DNA from: an uncultured Bacteroidia bacterium
GTDB lineage: Bacteria; Bacteroidota; Bacteroidia; Bacteroidales; CAJPTX01
Assembly (NCBI GenBank): GCA_938038735.1
Contig: CALHSW010000046.1
Span: 1 to 8,038 of the forward strand
Direction: 5' to 3'
Length of the DNA: 8,038 bases
Positions 1-6,454 of this stretch are shown piece by piece (positions within the stretch are counted from its first letter, which is position 1; every line of letters starts with the position of its first letter). The notes below the pieces were generated by a model. It searched no databases, had not been told where the DNA came from, and worked only from the letters and a program-made list of their open reading frames with translations. Position numbers and translations under genes: made by a program.

Positions 1-67
1 ACTTGGAGAACCAGTCGCGGGCGACCTTGTTTTTCAGCTCCTCCTCGGGGATGTTTTTGTATTTCAT
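1..67 (-). CDS. 5' end of an unidentified protein gene, cut by the window edge
   Basis: The reverse strand reads an open frame from ATG at 67-65 to the window edge, beginning MKYKNIPEEELKNKVARDWF, 22 codons in all. It is short, but a TAnnTTTG promoter box lies just upstream (96-89) and the frame is lysine/glutamate rich like a real N-terminus. The N-terminus vaguely recalls large Bacteroidota restriction-modification methylases of the Eco57I type; that is only a memory of similar N-termini and is not demonstrated here. The gene reads away from the repeat block. There is no clear Shine-Dalgarno sequence, and the leader would be only about 15 nt. Confidence 0.55.
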   Translation of the reverse strand, partial: MKYKNIPEEELKNKVARDWFSK

Positions 68-88
68 GCTGCATGCCGTTGAATAGTG

Positions 89-96
89 CAAAGGTA
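89..96 (-). promoter_or_regulatory. Putative Bacteroidota -7 promoter box
   Basis: The reverse strand reads TACCTTTG, an exact match to the TAnnTTTG -7 box. It lies 21 nt upstream of the ATG at 67. I see no matching -33 TTTG at the usual 19-21 bp distance, so this is a half-site only. Confidence 0.4.
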
Positions 97-160
97 TGTA
101 TTTTAGGGGTTAAAGGGAAGCGTGGCTGCCGGTGGAAAATGAGAAATGTCATATGGGAGT

Positions 161-220
161 AGGCCGGAGGGGCTAAAGGTCCTCAGCTATTGCGGGGCCG
201 TCATGCGGACGGGGATGCAT
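161..220 (+). repeat. Four-hairpin repeat, copy A (partial, degenerate)
   Basis: Only the second half of the unit is recognisable. The third hairpin is eroded, but it keeps the GGGGCTAAAG loop region also seen in copy F. It is followed by the linker CTATTG and then hairpin 4 (CCGTC 198-202 paired with GACGG 208-212), ending in a TGCAT like the other copies. Hairpins 1 and 2 cannot be recognised upstream. The tail at 221-313 matches the tail of copy F and leads directly into copy B, with 197 bp between the two hairpin-4 starts. Confidence 0.7.
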
Positions 221-313
221 GGGTGGCGAAAATCTGTGCGGGGGTATGGAGGGGGCATTGCATGCAGATTGATGTGGATTTTTGAGAGGCATTGCGCGTA
301 AGTTTTGGTGCAA
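221..313 (+). repeat. Conserved tail joining repeat A to repeat B
   Basis: This stretch begins GCATGGGT and carries GCGAAAAT, TGCGGG, GATGTGGAT and GAGAGGCATTGCG. Versions of these words occur in the same order after copies B (418-490) and F (reverse strand, 6981-6887). The tail is therefore part of the repeated unit and not chance flanking DNA. Confidence 0.6.
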
Positions 314-417
314 GGTCACGCGGGTCAGTCTTTCAGACTGGCTTGCCTTTCAGGCAAGAATCCGGGGGTTTGAAAACCCCCGGCTATTGAGAGACCGTCC
401 TACGGACGGGGCTGCAT
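314..417 (+). repeat. Four-hairpin repeat, copy B (complete)
   Basis: After GGTCACGC and the invariant GGGT come four hairpins. Hairpin 1 is CAGTCT 326-331 with AGACTG 335-340. Hairpin 2 is CTTGCCT 342-348 with AGGCAAG 352-358. Hairpin 3 is CCGGGGGTTT 362-371 with AAACCCCCGG 374-383. Hairpin 4 is CCGTCC 395-400 with GGACGG 404-409, and the unit ends GGCTGCAT. Loops are 2-3 nt. The linker between hairpins 3 and 4 is CTATTGAGAGA and the hairpin 4 loop is TAC, the variant shared with F and G. No T-run follows, so it is not an ordinary intrinsic terminator. Confidence 0.92.
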
Positions 418-639
418 TTTGTGCGAAAATATATGCGGGCATTGTGAGCAGGTTGATGTGGATTTAGAAGAGGCATTGCGTGTAGGTTCTGGATGGAGTT
501 TAGTTTACCATGTCGGCAGCAACACAATGCGAAAAAATATATCGCAGCGGGTTGCGAAACGTAGAAGCGGGTAGCTGCAGTTGCCCACGCTATTGCAAAC
601 GCAGATACATAAAGGGGGGCGGCGCATGCCGCTGCGTTT
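418..639. repeat. Spacer between convergent repeats B and C
   Basis: There is no credible gene here. The left part (418-490) is the tail of copy B and resembles the tails of A, F and G. The right part, read on the reverse strand from 639 to about 495, matches 6656-6795 beyond copy E. Shared words in the same order are CGCAGCGGC, TGCGCCGCCC, AGCGTGGG, TTTCGCAAC, GCTGC, CATGGT and AAACTCC. The spacer is therefore a repeated sequence in its own right, present twice in the window. Confidence 0.65.
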
Positions 640-730
640 CCGTCCGCAGGACGGTCTTTGAATAGCCGGGGGTTTTCACCCCCCGGTCCCTTTGCCCCAT
701 AGGGAAAAAACAGTCTGAAAGACTGACCCT
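640..730 (-). repeat. Four-hairpin repeat, copy C (hairpin 2 degraded)
   Basis: Read on the reverse strand: GGGT (729-726), then hairpin 1 (725-720 with 716-711, loop TTC). A degraded second hairpin follows around 707-691. Hairpin 3 has a CCGGGGG/CCCCCGG stem (686-680 with 672-666), and hairpin 4 is CCGTCC/GGACGG with loop TGC (654-640). The linker is CTATTCAAAGA. The TGC loop and this linker are shared with D and E. The copy faces B, making a convergent pair. Confidence 0.88.
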
Positions 731-905
731 AGCGGCATATTGCACATGTAAACACAACGTTGAGATTAACACGGGAGGGCTGCATGGGGATACTCCCTCG
801 GGGTGTAGTCCTACGGGCGGGAAACACAGCAGACCCCTCCTCTAACCACGCCCAACTACCGCAACGCCGCTTGCCGCCTCCCAATGGGATGCCCTAAACC
901 ATGCG
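731..905. other. Gene-free stretch downstream of pepT
   Basis: No coding region is supported. Position 777-788 reads GGGCTGCATGGG and 806-823 reads TAGTCCTACGGGCGGGAA. These look like eroded pieces of the unit end and of hairpin 4, but are too diverged to call as copies. I see no clear intrinsic terminator for pepT. The short inverted repeat TCCC/GGGA at 879-889 has no T-run on the pepT sense strand. Confidence 0.4.
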
Positions 906-2153
906 TTAAGCACCCAACGCCGCGATCCGCAGCACCACCTCGCACGCTTTCACCAGGCTCTGCACCGGCAAATATTCATGCACGCTGTGAAAATTATGCC
1001 CCCCCGCGAAGATATTGGGACAAGGAAGCCCCATGAAAGAGAGCCGTGCACCGTCCGTACCACCCCGTATTGGCTGCACATTCGGCTCGACCCCAGCCTC
1101 TCGTATAGCAGCCAAACCGATCCGCACCGCCTCGCTCTCCGGCGTAACGATCTCCCCCATATTGTAGTAGCTATCCACCACCCGCACCTCAACCCGCGCT
1201 CCAGCGTAACGCTCCTCTATCGCCTCCCCCGCCATGCGCATCATGCGCTTCATCATCTCGAACTTCTCACGGTCATGCTCCCGAATGAGGTAGTCCATCT
1301 CCGCCGCGCCGCCATCGCCCTCCACGCGGTGTAAATGGAAAAAACCCTCATACCCCTCGGTAGCTTCTGGGCGAGCGTGCGCGGGGAGCAGCGAATCGTA
1401 CTCCAACGCCAGCCGCGTCGCATTGATCATGCTCCCCTTCGCGTCACCCGTGTGCGTAACGCGCCCCCATATACGCACCTGCGCTGACGCCGCATTAAAA
1501 TTCTCGTACTCGAAATCCCCCCGCGCTCCGCCATCAATGGTATAGGCAAAATCGGCATCAAAATGCTTCACATCAAAGAAATCCACGCCGCTGCCCACCT
1601 CCTCGTCCATGGTGAACGCCACCCGCACCGGCCGCCTATCTACGCTCGTCCCCTCCTCGCTCCACATGGCCAACGCCTCCATCAGCGCCGATACGCCCGC
1701 CTTGTCATCTGCCCCCAGCAGCGTCTTACCATTAGAGACCACAATGTCCTCCCCACGGTAGCGGGCAAGCGTAGGGTACTGCGTCTCGCTCAGCTCCTCG
1801 TTGCTTCCCTCCAGCCGAATCGGTGTACCGTCATAGCGCACCACCCTGGGGCGAACCCCCTTGCCAGGCGCATCGGGCGAGGTGTCTACATGCGCCAAGA
1901 AACCCACCTTCGTTGCGCTCCGCAGCCGCCCCTGCCCGGGCAAATGGACAAATAGGTAACCATGCGCATCTATCTCTGGCATCAAACCGAACGACTCTAT
2001 CTCCTTCGCCAGACTCTCAATAAAGTAGCGTTGGCTCACGCTGCTCGGGTAGCTCGTAACGCCCACCACGCTCTGCGTATCCACACGCACGTAGTGCAAA
2101 AAGCGTTCGAGTATCCTATCCCGACTAACGTTATACCGCGCCGCCTCTATCAT
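906..2153 (-). CDS. pepT: Peptidase T (tripeptide aminopeptidase)
   Basis: This is a cytoplasmic M20-family zinc peptidase that removes the N-terminal residue from tripeptides. The 415 residues match the usual length of about 410. Family landmarks are in order: AHVDT with zinc ligand H88 and D90, LLGADDKAG with bridging D149, TMDEEVGSG with catalytic E184 and ligand E185, YTIDGG with D207, and GGHNFHSVHEY with H389. These assignments are by analogy with the E. coli enzyme. I chose the ATG at 2153. The frame stays open to 2438, but those extra 95 codons lie over the end of the upstream gene in another frame and are not PepT-like. The start overlaps the upstream TGA as ATGA, which suggests translational coupling. 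A weak GAGG lies 10 nt upstream. It is the last gene of the four-gene cluster, and the protein appears complete with every metal-site residue present. Confidence 0.96.
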   Translation of the reverse strand: MIEAARYNVSRDRILERFLHYVRVDTQSVVGVTSYPSSVSQRYFIESLAKEIESFGLMPEIDAHGYLFVHLPGQGRLRSATKVGFLAHVDTSPDAPGKGVRPRVVRYDGTPIRLEGSNEELSETQYPTLARYRGEDIVVSNGKTLLGADDKAGVSALMEALAMWSEEGTSVDRRPVRVAFTMDEEVGSGVDFFDVKHFDADFAYTIDGGARGDFEYENFNAASAQVRIWGRVTHTGDAKGSMINATRLALEYDSLLPAHARPEATEGYEGFFHLHRVEGDGGAAEMDYLIREHDREKFEMMKRMMRMAGEAIEERYAGARVEVRVVDSYYNMGEIVTPESEAVRIGLAAIREAGVEPNVQPIRGGTDGARLSFMGLPCPNIFAGGHNFHSVHEYLPVQSLVKACEVVLRIAALGA

Positions 2154-3067
2154 TTCAATGTTGCCTCGCCGTTCCCCACAAGTTTTCCATCGCAGTAGAC
2201 CTCCACGCGGTACACCCCCTTCACGAAACTCCCAGCCTCGCCGTAGAATATACACACCTCCGTGTCGGCATTTTGGTAATCCACGTCGCGCACCGCCGAG
2301 TAGGTCAATTGCTCTTCGCCCGATGCGAACGATGCCCCCTCGGCATTGGCCAGCAGCACGCCGTCTGGGCCGAAGAGACGTATATATACCTGACGCACCC
2401 CCGAGTCGGCTATCGCATTCTCCATCAGCGTGAAGCACGTGCGCAGCTTGTACACATGCGAGGCGCGCCGCGTCTCCTTATCCTTTTTCGATAGCCCCAC
2501 CACCGCCACCTCACGGGCTCGCAGCTCCGCGCCCTTGTCCACGCGCGCCGCCAGCTGCGTACGCTCCTCGGAGAGCTTCTCCACGTCCTTTTGCGACTGT
2601 TGGTACTCCGTGCGTACCTGCGTATTCTCCGCCACCAGCGCCTTATTCAGCGTGTTCAACGAGTCAATCTCCCCCACCATCTTGCGCATAATCGCCCGCA
2701 GCGTGCCCAGCTCCCGCTGGTACTCTTTAATCTTGCCGTAGCTCACCTCCTTCACCTGCTTCACCTCTGCAAGCAACATCTCCGCACGTTTCCGCTCCTC
2801 ATCCAGCTTGCTTTGCAGCGCCGCATTATCGGTCTTGAGCATATCGTAATCACCGATTACACGCTCCAAATTGCCCTGCAACGAGTCCCGCTCATTCTGC
2901 AATATCTGCTCCACCCGCTCCGACTCGTTCGATTGGCGCACGTACATGAATACTAGCACCCCCGCCGCTACCAACAGCACCAGCACCACCGCGGCCAATA
3001 GATTGACCACATGGTTGCGCCCCGATCTCTTCGGCTCCCCTTCCGCTTTAAGCCCTTCTTCTCTCAT
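2150..3067 (-). CDS. Membrane-anchored coiled-coil protein of unknown function
   Basis: The 305-residue protein has three visible parts. A short charged N-terminus is followed by one hydrophobic helix at about residues 20-42 (VVNLLAAVVLVLLVAAGVLVF). A long heptad-like coiled coil rich in E, K, Q and L spans about residues 48-177. A C-terminal domain (about 200-305) is predicted mainly beta from its alternating pattern, including RQVYIRLFGPDG and GVYRVEVYCDGKLVG. The topology suggests an inner-membrane anchor with the remainder outside the cytoplasm, but this is inference. Similar proteins occur in Bacteroidota and are sometimes auto-named after SMC because of the coiled coil; nothing here supports an SMC ATPase. 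The start has an A/T-rich leader with no Shine-Dalgarno, common in this phylum. It begins 29 nt after the stress-protein stop and overlaps pepT by 4 bp. Confidence 0.85.
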   Translation of the reverse strand: MREEGLKAEGEPKRSGRNHVVNLLAAVVLVLLVAAGVLVFMYVRQSNESERVEQILQNERDSLQGNLERVIGDYDMLKTDNAALQSKLDEERKRAEMLLAEVKQVKEVSYGKIKEYQRELGTLRAIMRKMVGEIDSLNTLNKALVAENTQVRTEYQQSQKDVEKLSEERTQLAARVDKGAELRAREVAVVGLSKKDKETRRASHVYKLRTCFTLMENAIADSGVRQVYIRLFGPDGVLLANAEGASFASGEEQLTYSAVRDVDYQNADTEVCIFYGEAGSFVKGVYRVEVYCDGKLVGNGEATLK

Positions 3068-3096
3068 TGATTATTTTATTTTTTTCCAGAATCCCG

Positions 3097-3909
3097 CTAC
3101 CAGCGCGACGCCATGGCAGGATTTACGCACATCACCGGAATGCCCAACCCGTTCGCCATGATCTCCTGATCGGTAGAGTTAAACGCTGTGGCTATGCCGC
3201 CCACGTTTTGGGTTATCATGATCAACACCCAGTCGCACTTGTTCTCCTTTGCCACCCGATTCATCTCCTCCGTTAGCCGCTTGCCCTTCTGCACCGCATG
3301 CACCTCGTAGCGAAGCCCATTGGTGCTGCACAAGCGCTCCAGCAAGGCTAGGTTGGCATTCACCTTACGCTGAAACTTCGGGTCGGAATAGAGGTTGGGG
3401 ACCACGTATAGCTCCGAACCGTACTCCTTTAGCAGCCGAACGCACCAATTCAGCTTCTCTACGTCCTCCTGCCTCGCCCCCAGCGGCATGAGCAGCCGCT
3501 TAAAGACCTCTGCCCCGGCCGGCTCCTGCACTATGAGGAACGGCACATCGCTCTGGCTTACCACCTTGATGGCCTTACTTCCAAAAAAGCGCTGCATTCC
3601 GCTAATGCCATGCGTTCCCATTACAACATAATCTGCATGTCGCTCCTCGGCCACCTCCGAGATGGTGCTCTCTATAGTACCCTCCCGAAGAAGGGCTTGC
3701 ACCGTTACGTCGTACGTCTTCGCGTACTCCTGCGCCGCCTCCTCCAAATGGATCTGAACCTGATCCTTGGTCAGCCGCACCCCGCTCGTTCCCCCCTCAT
3801 AGATATGCAGCAGATCTATCTGAACGTTCTCCGTCCCCGACATGCGCACTGCGTATGACATCGCCGCGGGCACTACTTTCGTGAAATCGCATGGTACAAT
3901 AACTCTCAT
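3097..3909 (-). CDS. Universal stress protein with two tandem Usp domains
   Basis: The first Usp domain covers residues 1 to about 128: it opens MRVIVPCDFTKVVPAAMSYA and ends DVPFLIVQEP. It carries the nucleotide-binding loop GTHGISGMQRFFGS (98-111). The canonical spacing is G-2x-G-9x-G-S/T; here there are 8 residues between the second and third glycine. The second domain (about 135-265) keeps the fold pattern, for example DWVLIMITQN and IPVMCVN, but has lost the glycine loop. ATP binding, if any, is thus likely confined to the first half. The 270-residue length fits tandem Usp proteins. The start is well supported: AGGAGG at 3924-3919 lies 9 nt upstream of the ATG. It sits 65 bp after the prenyltransferase and 29 bp before the coiled-coil gene. 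Family knowledge places such proteins in the cytoplasm in stress or starvation responses; the specific role cannot be read. Confidence 0.92.
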   Translation of the reverse strand: MRVIVPCDFTKVVPAAMSYAVRMSGTENVQIDLLHIYEGGTSGVRLTKDQVQIHLEEAAQEYAKTYDVTVQALLREGTIESTISEVAEERHADYVVMGTHGISGMQRFFGSKAIKVVSQSDVPFLIVQEPAGAEVFKRLLMPLGARQEDVEKLNWCVRLLKEYGSELYVVPNLYSDPKFQRKVNANLALLERLCSTNGLRYEVHAVQKGKRLTEEMNRVAKENKCDWVLIMITQNVGGIATAFNSTDQEIMANGLGIPVMCVNPAMASRW

Positions 3910-3918
3910 CTCGCACGT

Positions 3919-3924
3919 CCTCCT
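3919..3924 (-). promoter_or_regulatory. Strong Shine-Dalgarno of the universal stress protein gene
   Basis: The reverse strand reads AGGAGG 9 nt before the ATG. It is the strongest ribosome binding site of the cluster, suggesting this gene is translated more efficiently than its neighbours. Confidence 0.7.
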
Positions 3925-3974
3925 ACTTTTTATTTAGCACACACCTCCGTATATGTCCTTCCAAAACAGTTCAT

Positions 3975-4958
3975 TCAATTGCTCCGCCCCGTCAGCGCAT
4001 CCACCATGGCCTCCAACGCCTCGCCGCGCCGGCCGAGCAGCTTCGCCCCCTGCGCCAAGGCTTGCCGCGCCGCCTGCAGCCGCTCCGCAATGGCCTCTTC
4101 TACCGCCACCCGCGTACCCACGGCATCGTACACCGCCACTACCCTCCGCACCTTCTCCTCACGCGCCATCTGCGCATTAGATAAGCACGCACGCAGCTCC
4201 CGCAGCTGATTAGCATCAGCGTGCGTCTCTGCCCATATCGATAGATACGTCCTCTTATTGTCGCATATGTCGTCCCCGCACTCCTTCCCAAACGTCTTCG
4301 TCTCGCCGTAGGTGTCAAGCATATCATCCTGCAGCTGGAACGCCAGCCCGAGCTGCTTCCCGAACTCTCCCAGCGCAGCAACCACCGCCTCGCTCCCTTC
4401 GCCCAGCTGCGCCCCGATGCGTAGCGCACCCTCGATCAGCGCCGAAGTCTTGAGATATATCATCCGTATGTACTCCTCCATGCCCACCGACGCACGACTC
4501 TCAAATTCCATGTCGTACTGCTGACCCTGGCATACCGCCATCGCCAACCAGTTAAACGTCTCCAGCACCTCCCGTATATGCTCTGGCGCGACCTTCGCCA
4601 ACTCCCGGTACGCCAAAATGCACATGGCATCGCCCGAAAGTATCGCCGCATTCTCCCCCCACTTCTTCTGCACCGTCGGCACGCCACGGCGCAAGTCCGA
4701 ACGGTCCATAATGTCATCATGCAGCAGGGTGAAATTATGGAAGACCTCCACCGCCACCGCCGCCGGCAGCGCCGCCTCACGCCAATCGCTGCGCCCGCTC
4801 ACCCACTCGTACGCCGATAGCAACAGCACTGGGCGTATCCGCTTCCCGCCCGACTCCAACGCGTAGCGCACCGGGGCATACAGCCCTACAGCTTCCGTGG
4901 GGTACGGAAACGACTCCAACGCCCTATTTACCGCATTCAGATACTCTTGACTCGCCAT
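3975..4958 (-). CDS. Short-chain polyprenyl diphosphate synthase (farnesyl/geranylgeranyl type)
   Basis: This cytoplasmic trans-prenyltransferase of isoprenoid synthesis condenses isopentenyl diphosphate with an allylic diphosphate. The 327 residues carry the family motifs: GGKRIRPVLLL (37-47), the first aspartate-rich motif LLHDDIMDRSDLRRG (D81, D82, D85, then R90 and R91), the KT pair at 170-171, and the second aspartate-rich motif FQLQDDMLD (D211, D212, D215) followed by GKECGDDICDNKRT. The first motif has DDxxD spacing without the two-residue insertion of typical bacterial farnesyl synthases. F76 lies five residues before D81, which in related enzymes blocks long chains. A C15 or C20 product is therefore more likely than octaprenyl, but this is inference. 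The ATG at 4958 is the only good start. A TAnnTTTG box lies 42 nt upstream, making this probably the first gene of the cluster. Confidence 0.93.
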   Translation of the reverse strand: MASQEYLNAVNRALESFPYPTEAVGLYAPVRYALESGGKRIRPVLLLSAYEWVSGRSDWREAALPAAVAVEVFHNFTLLHDDIMDRSDLRRGVPTVQKKWGENAAILSGDAMCILAYRELAKVAPEHIREVLETFNWLAMAVCQGQQYDMEFESRASVGMEEYIRMIYLKTSALIEGALRIGAQLGEGSEAVVAALGEFGKQLGLAFQLQDDMLDTYGETKTFGKECGDDICDNKRTYLSIWAETHADANQLRELRACLSNAQMAREEKVRRVVAVYDAVGTRVAVEEAIAERLQAARQALAQGAKLLGRRGEALEAMVDALTGRSN

Positions 4959-4999
4959 GCCCTAATGCTTTTACTCGTCCGCCCCGTAGATATAGAACG

Positions 5000-5007
5000 C
5001 AAATGTA
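5000..5007 (-). promoter_or_regulatory. Putative -7 promoter box for the 4958-906 gene cluster
   Basis: The reverse strand reads TACATTTG, an exact TAnnTTTG match. It lies in the 109-bp gap between the two gene groups, 42 nt before the prenyltransferase ATG. The surroundings are A/T-rich compared with the genes. No convincing -33 TTTG is visible. Confidence 0.45.
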
Positions 5008-5067
5008 CTATTTTTCTACATAATTCGCATACGCTTGAACGTTGCCTCACGTAATCCCCTCTCGCTG

Positions 5068-5667
5068 CTAGCGCACCCCGAAGCTATAGCGCGGCATACC
5101 GGCACGATACACCACCATCCCGTAGCGCCATCGGTCAACGCTCACGGAGAACACAGGGCTCTCCGAAAACCATCGCCACCGCTGCCACGATGCCTCATCA
5201 TCGCGCACGTCCATCAGCATAAACCAACTCCCCTCGTCAAAATAATGCACCAGCGTCCTCCATGCGCTCTCCGGCAGCCGCATCCACTCCTCCACCGGCA
5301 TCACAACCACCCAACGCTCTCTCCGCCCTATTTCCCCGGCTTCAATGAGCTCGCAGACCCTCCCTCCCACAACCTCAATACGCTCCGCCCCATTTACCGC
5401 CCAGCCATTTGGCACCATCAGCTTCGCCGCCCCGCTCCACTCGCACAGCCTAGAAGCCTCGCACGCTACGCGCCACAGCCCTCGGGGCATTTTTTCATCC
5501 ACCCAATCGGGCCGTCTTCTACGCGGAGTAAACACCGCTCGGCACATGGCGTACAGGTAGGGCGAATGCACCCCATGCCCCCTGCGCCCATGCGCATTGA
5601 GCCAATGGCGAATGCGCCCCCGCTGCGGCGCATCGCGACACACCGACCGCGCTGCCCCTATCGCCAC
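5068..5667 (-). CDS. Shrunken relative of a Bacteroidota SAM-dependent methyltransferase family
   Basis: The 199-residue protein has N-terminal RHWLNAHGRRGHGVHSPYLY (20-39), a hallmark of a Bacteroidota family of class I methyltransferase-like proteins (compare GIHSPF). The C-terminus also fits that family: FMLMDVRDDEASWQRW (149-164) corresponds to its DDIHW...W segment, and the stretch around VDRWRYGMVVYRAGMP (177-192) to its VDLYR-G-FF segment. The family is usually larger, from memory about 230-280 residues, and contains a glycine-rich SAM motif of LELGTSxG type. Here that place (about 78-100, AAKLMVPNGWAVNGAERIEV) has no such motif and is short, so SAM binding and catalysis are doubtful. 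The start is GTG at 5667: GGAG (5677-5674) lies 6 nt before it and only 3 nt separate it from the upstream stop. The next in-frame ATG would remove the HSP motif. It is probably co-transcribed with the 6084 gene. Confidence 0.75.
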   Translation of the reverse strand: MAIGAARSVCRDAPQRGRIRHWLNAHGRRGHGVHSPYLYAMCRAVFTPRRRRPDWVDEKMPRGLWRVACEASRLCEWSGAAKLMVPNGWAVNGAERIEVVGGRVCELIEAGEIGRRERWVVVMPVEEWMRLPESAWRTLVHYFDEGSWFMLMDVRDDEASWQRWRWFSESPVFSVSVDRWRYGMVVYRAGMPRYSFGVR

Positions 5668-5670
5668 TGC

Positions 5671-6084
5671 CTACTCCGCCGCCGCTTCCTTCCTCTCGCC
5701 CACAGCTGGAGCGGCAGCCTGCTGCTCCGCCTGCCGCAGCCTGCGCACTACGCGAAGCACGCTCGCATTCCGCCCATGATTAAGCAGCAGGAATGGGATA
5801 CCCAGCAACGATAGCACCGTGAGCAATATGACCGTCCCTTTAAGCCATGCCTGCGCTGTAGTATCATCCACAGGGTAAAAGAACACCGTGTAAACCGCCA
5901 CGATCAGCGAGAAATAGAGGACAAACACCACCCCGCGGCGCATGTTCAGCCTCCGATTGTGATGCTTTATCCTATCCCTTAAATATATCTCATCGTACGG
6001 GCCTAGTGCCTTCTTGCGCTCCCCATCATTCAAGCTTTTCCCTTCGCTCACCACTATCGCCACCGCCTCATCGTAGTTCTGCAT
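5671..6084 (-). CDS. Small two-helix membrane protein of unknown function
   Basis: The 137-residue protein has a charged N-terminal part (1-50, ending HHNRRLNMRR) and two hydrophobic segments: about 51-70 (GVVFVLYFSLIVAVYTVFFY) and about 82-101 (KGTVILLTVLSLLGIPFLLL). They are joined by a short acidic loop, PVDDTTAQAW. An arginine-rich tail ends in a low-complexity A/Q/E stretch. By the positive-inside rule both ends should be cytoplasmic. I do not recognise the family. The start is firm: GGAGGT at 6096-6091 sits 6 nt before the ATG and a TAGCTTTG promoter box lies further upstream. The stop is 3 nt before the GTG of the next gene, so the two are very likely one transcript. The protein could partner its neighbour, but nothing shows this directly. 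Confidence 0.82.
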   Translation of the reverse strand: MQNYDEAVAIVVSEGKSLNDGERKKALGPYDEIYLRDRIKHHNRRLNMRRGVVFVLYFSLIVAVYTVFFYPVDDTTAQAWLKGTVILLTVLSLLGIPFLLLNHGRNASVLRVVRRLRQAEQQAAAPAVGERKEAAAE

Positions 6085-6090
6085 CTTCCT

Positions 6091-6096
6091 ACCTCC
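6091..6096 (-). promoter_or_regulatory. Shine-Dalgarno of the two-helix membrane protein gene
   Basis: The reverse strand reads GGAGGT 6 nt before the ATG at 6084, which fixes that start. Confidence 0.65.
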
Positions 6097-6118
6097 GTTT
6101 TCTACTCATTTTTCCCTG

Positions 6119-6126
6119 CAAAGCTA
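6119..6126 (-). promoter_or_regulatory. Putative -7 promoter box for the 6084-5068 gene pair
   Basis: The reverse strand reads TAGCTTTG, an exact TAnnTTTG match, 34 nt before the ATG and upstream of the strong Shine-Dalgarno. No clear -33 box is present. Confidence 0.45.
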
Positions 6127-6259
6127 ATCATTTAATGGCAATTGGTACGCGCCGCGCTGCGTGGGGTAAACTTCTATAAGCCTCACGTAAATCCGATGTT
6201 CTAATCGGCGCAGACTACAACCAAGAGCCGCCCCCGCACGCATAGATTCTTTGCCGTCC

Positions 6260-6303
6260 ATGCAGCCCCATCCGAAGGACGAACCCTCAACCTGGCTGAC
6301 CCG
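6260..6303 (-). repeat. Remnant I of the four-hairpin repeat
   Basis: On the plus strand ATGCAGCCCC (6260-6269) is followed by an eroded hairpin 4 (TCCGAAGGACGA) and a changed linker. It then jumps straight to CTGACCC, the end of hairpin 1. Hairpins 2 and 3 are missing. The flank to the left also matches that of copy G: both have GCACGCATA close by, and both have a CCTC(A/G)CGTAAAT further out (here near 6181, for G near 7111). It is a deleted, diverged copy in reverse orientation. Confidence 0.6.
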
Positions 6304-6354
6304 CACTGCCCTCCCATACTAATCCCCGCATTGAAATCTCGCATGCAAAAGACC

Positions 6355-6454
6355 GTCAGGGTCAGTCTTTCAGACTGGCTTGCCCTGCGGGCAGAGTACC
6401 GGGGGGTTGAAAACCCCCGGCTATTCAAAGACCGTCCTGCGGACGAGGCTGCAT
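6355..6454 (+). repeat. Four-hairpin repeat, copy D (complete)
   Basis: GTCA precedes GGGT, then hairpin 1 (6364-6369 with 6373-6378). Hairpin 2 is TGCCC 6381-6385 with GGGCA 6389-6393. Hairpin 3 is CCGGGGG 6399-6405 with CCCCCGG 6414-6420. Hairpin 4 has loop TGC (CGTCC 6433-6437 with GGACG 6441-6445, outer pair lost) and the unit ends GGCTGCAT. The linker CTATTCAAAGA and the hairpin 2 form CCCTGCGGG group it with E. A tail of about 105 bp leads into E. Confidence 0.9.

Noticed and set aside
282..467. Open frame of 61 codons through repeat B (contains RVSLSDWL)
   Set aside because: It is a translation of the hairpin unit. The same DNA is read in different frames in other copies, and its start and stop are set by non-repeat flanks.
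314..730. Integron attC sites or gene cassettes
   Set aside because: The units are chains of separate small hairpins, not one long imperfect palindrome. I see no GTTRRRY core site, no cassette genes between them and no integrase.
2154..2438. N-terminal extension of the pepT frame by 95 codons
   Set aside because: It overlaps the C-terminal coding part of the upstream gene in another frame, is arginine/glycine rich and unlike PepT. The internal ATG at 2153 gives the normal family length.
5035..5814. 259-codon plus-strand frame rich in P, H and R
   Set aside because: It lies opposite two well-supported minus-strand genes, and its composition is typical of the antisense shadow of a GC-rich gene.
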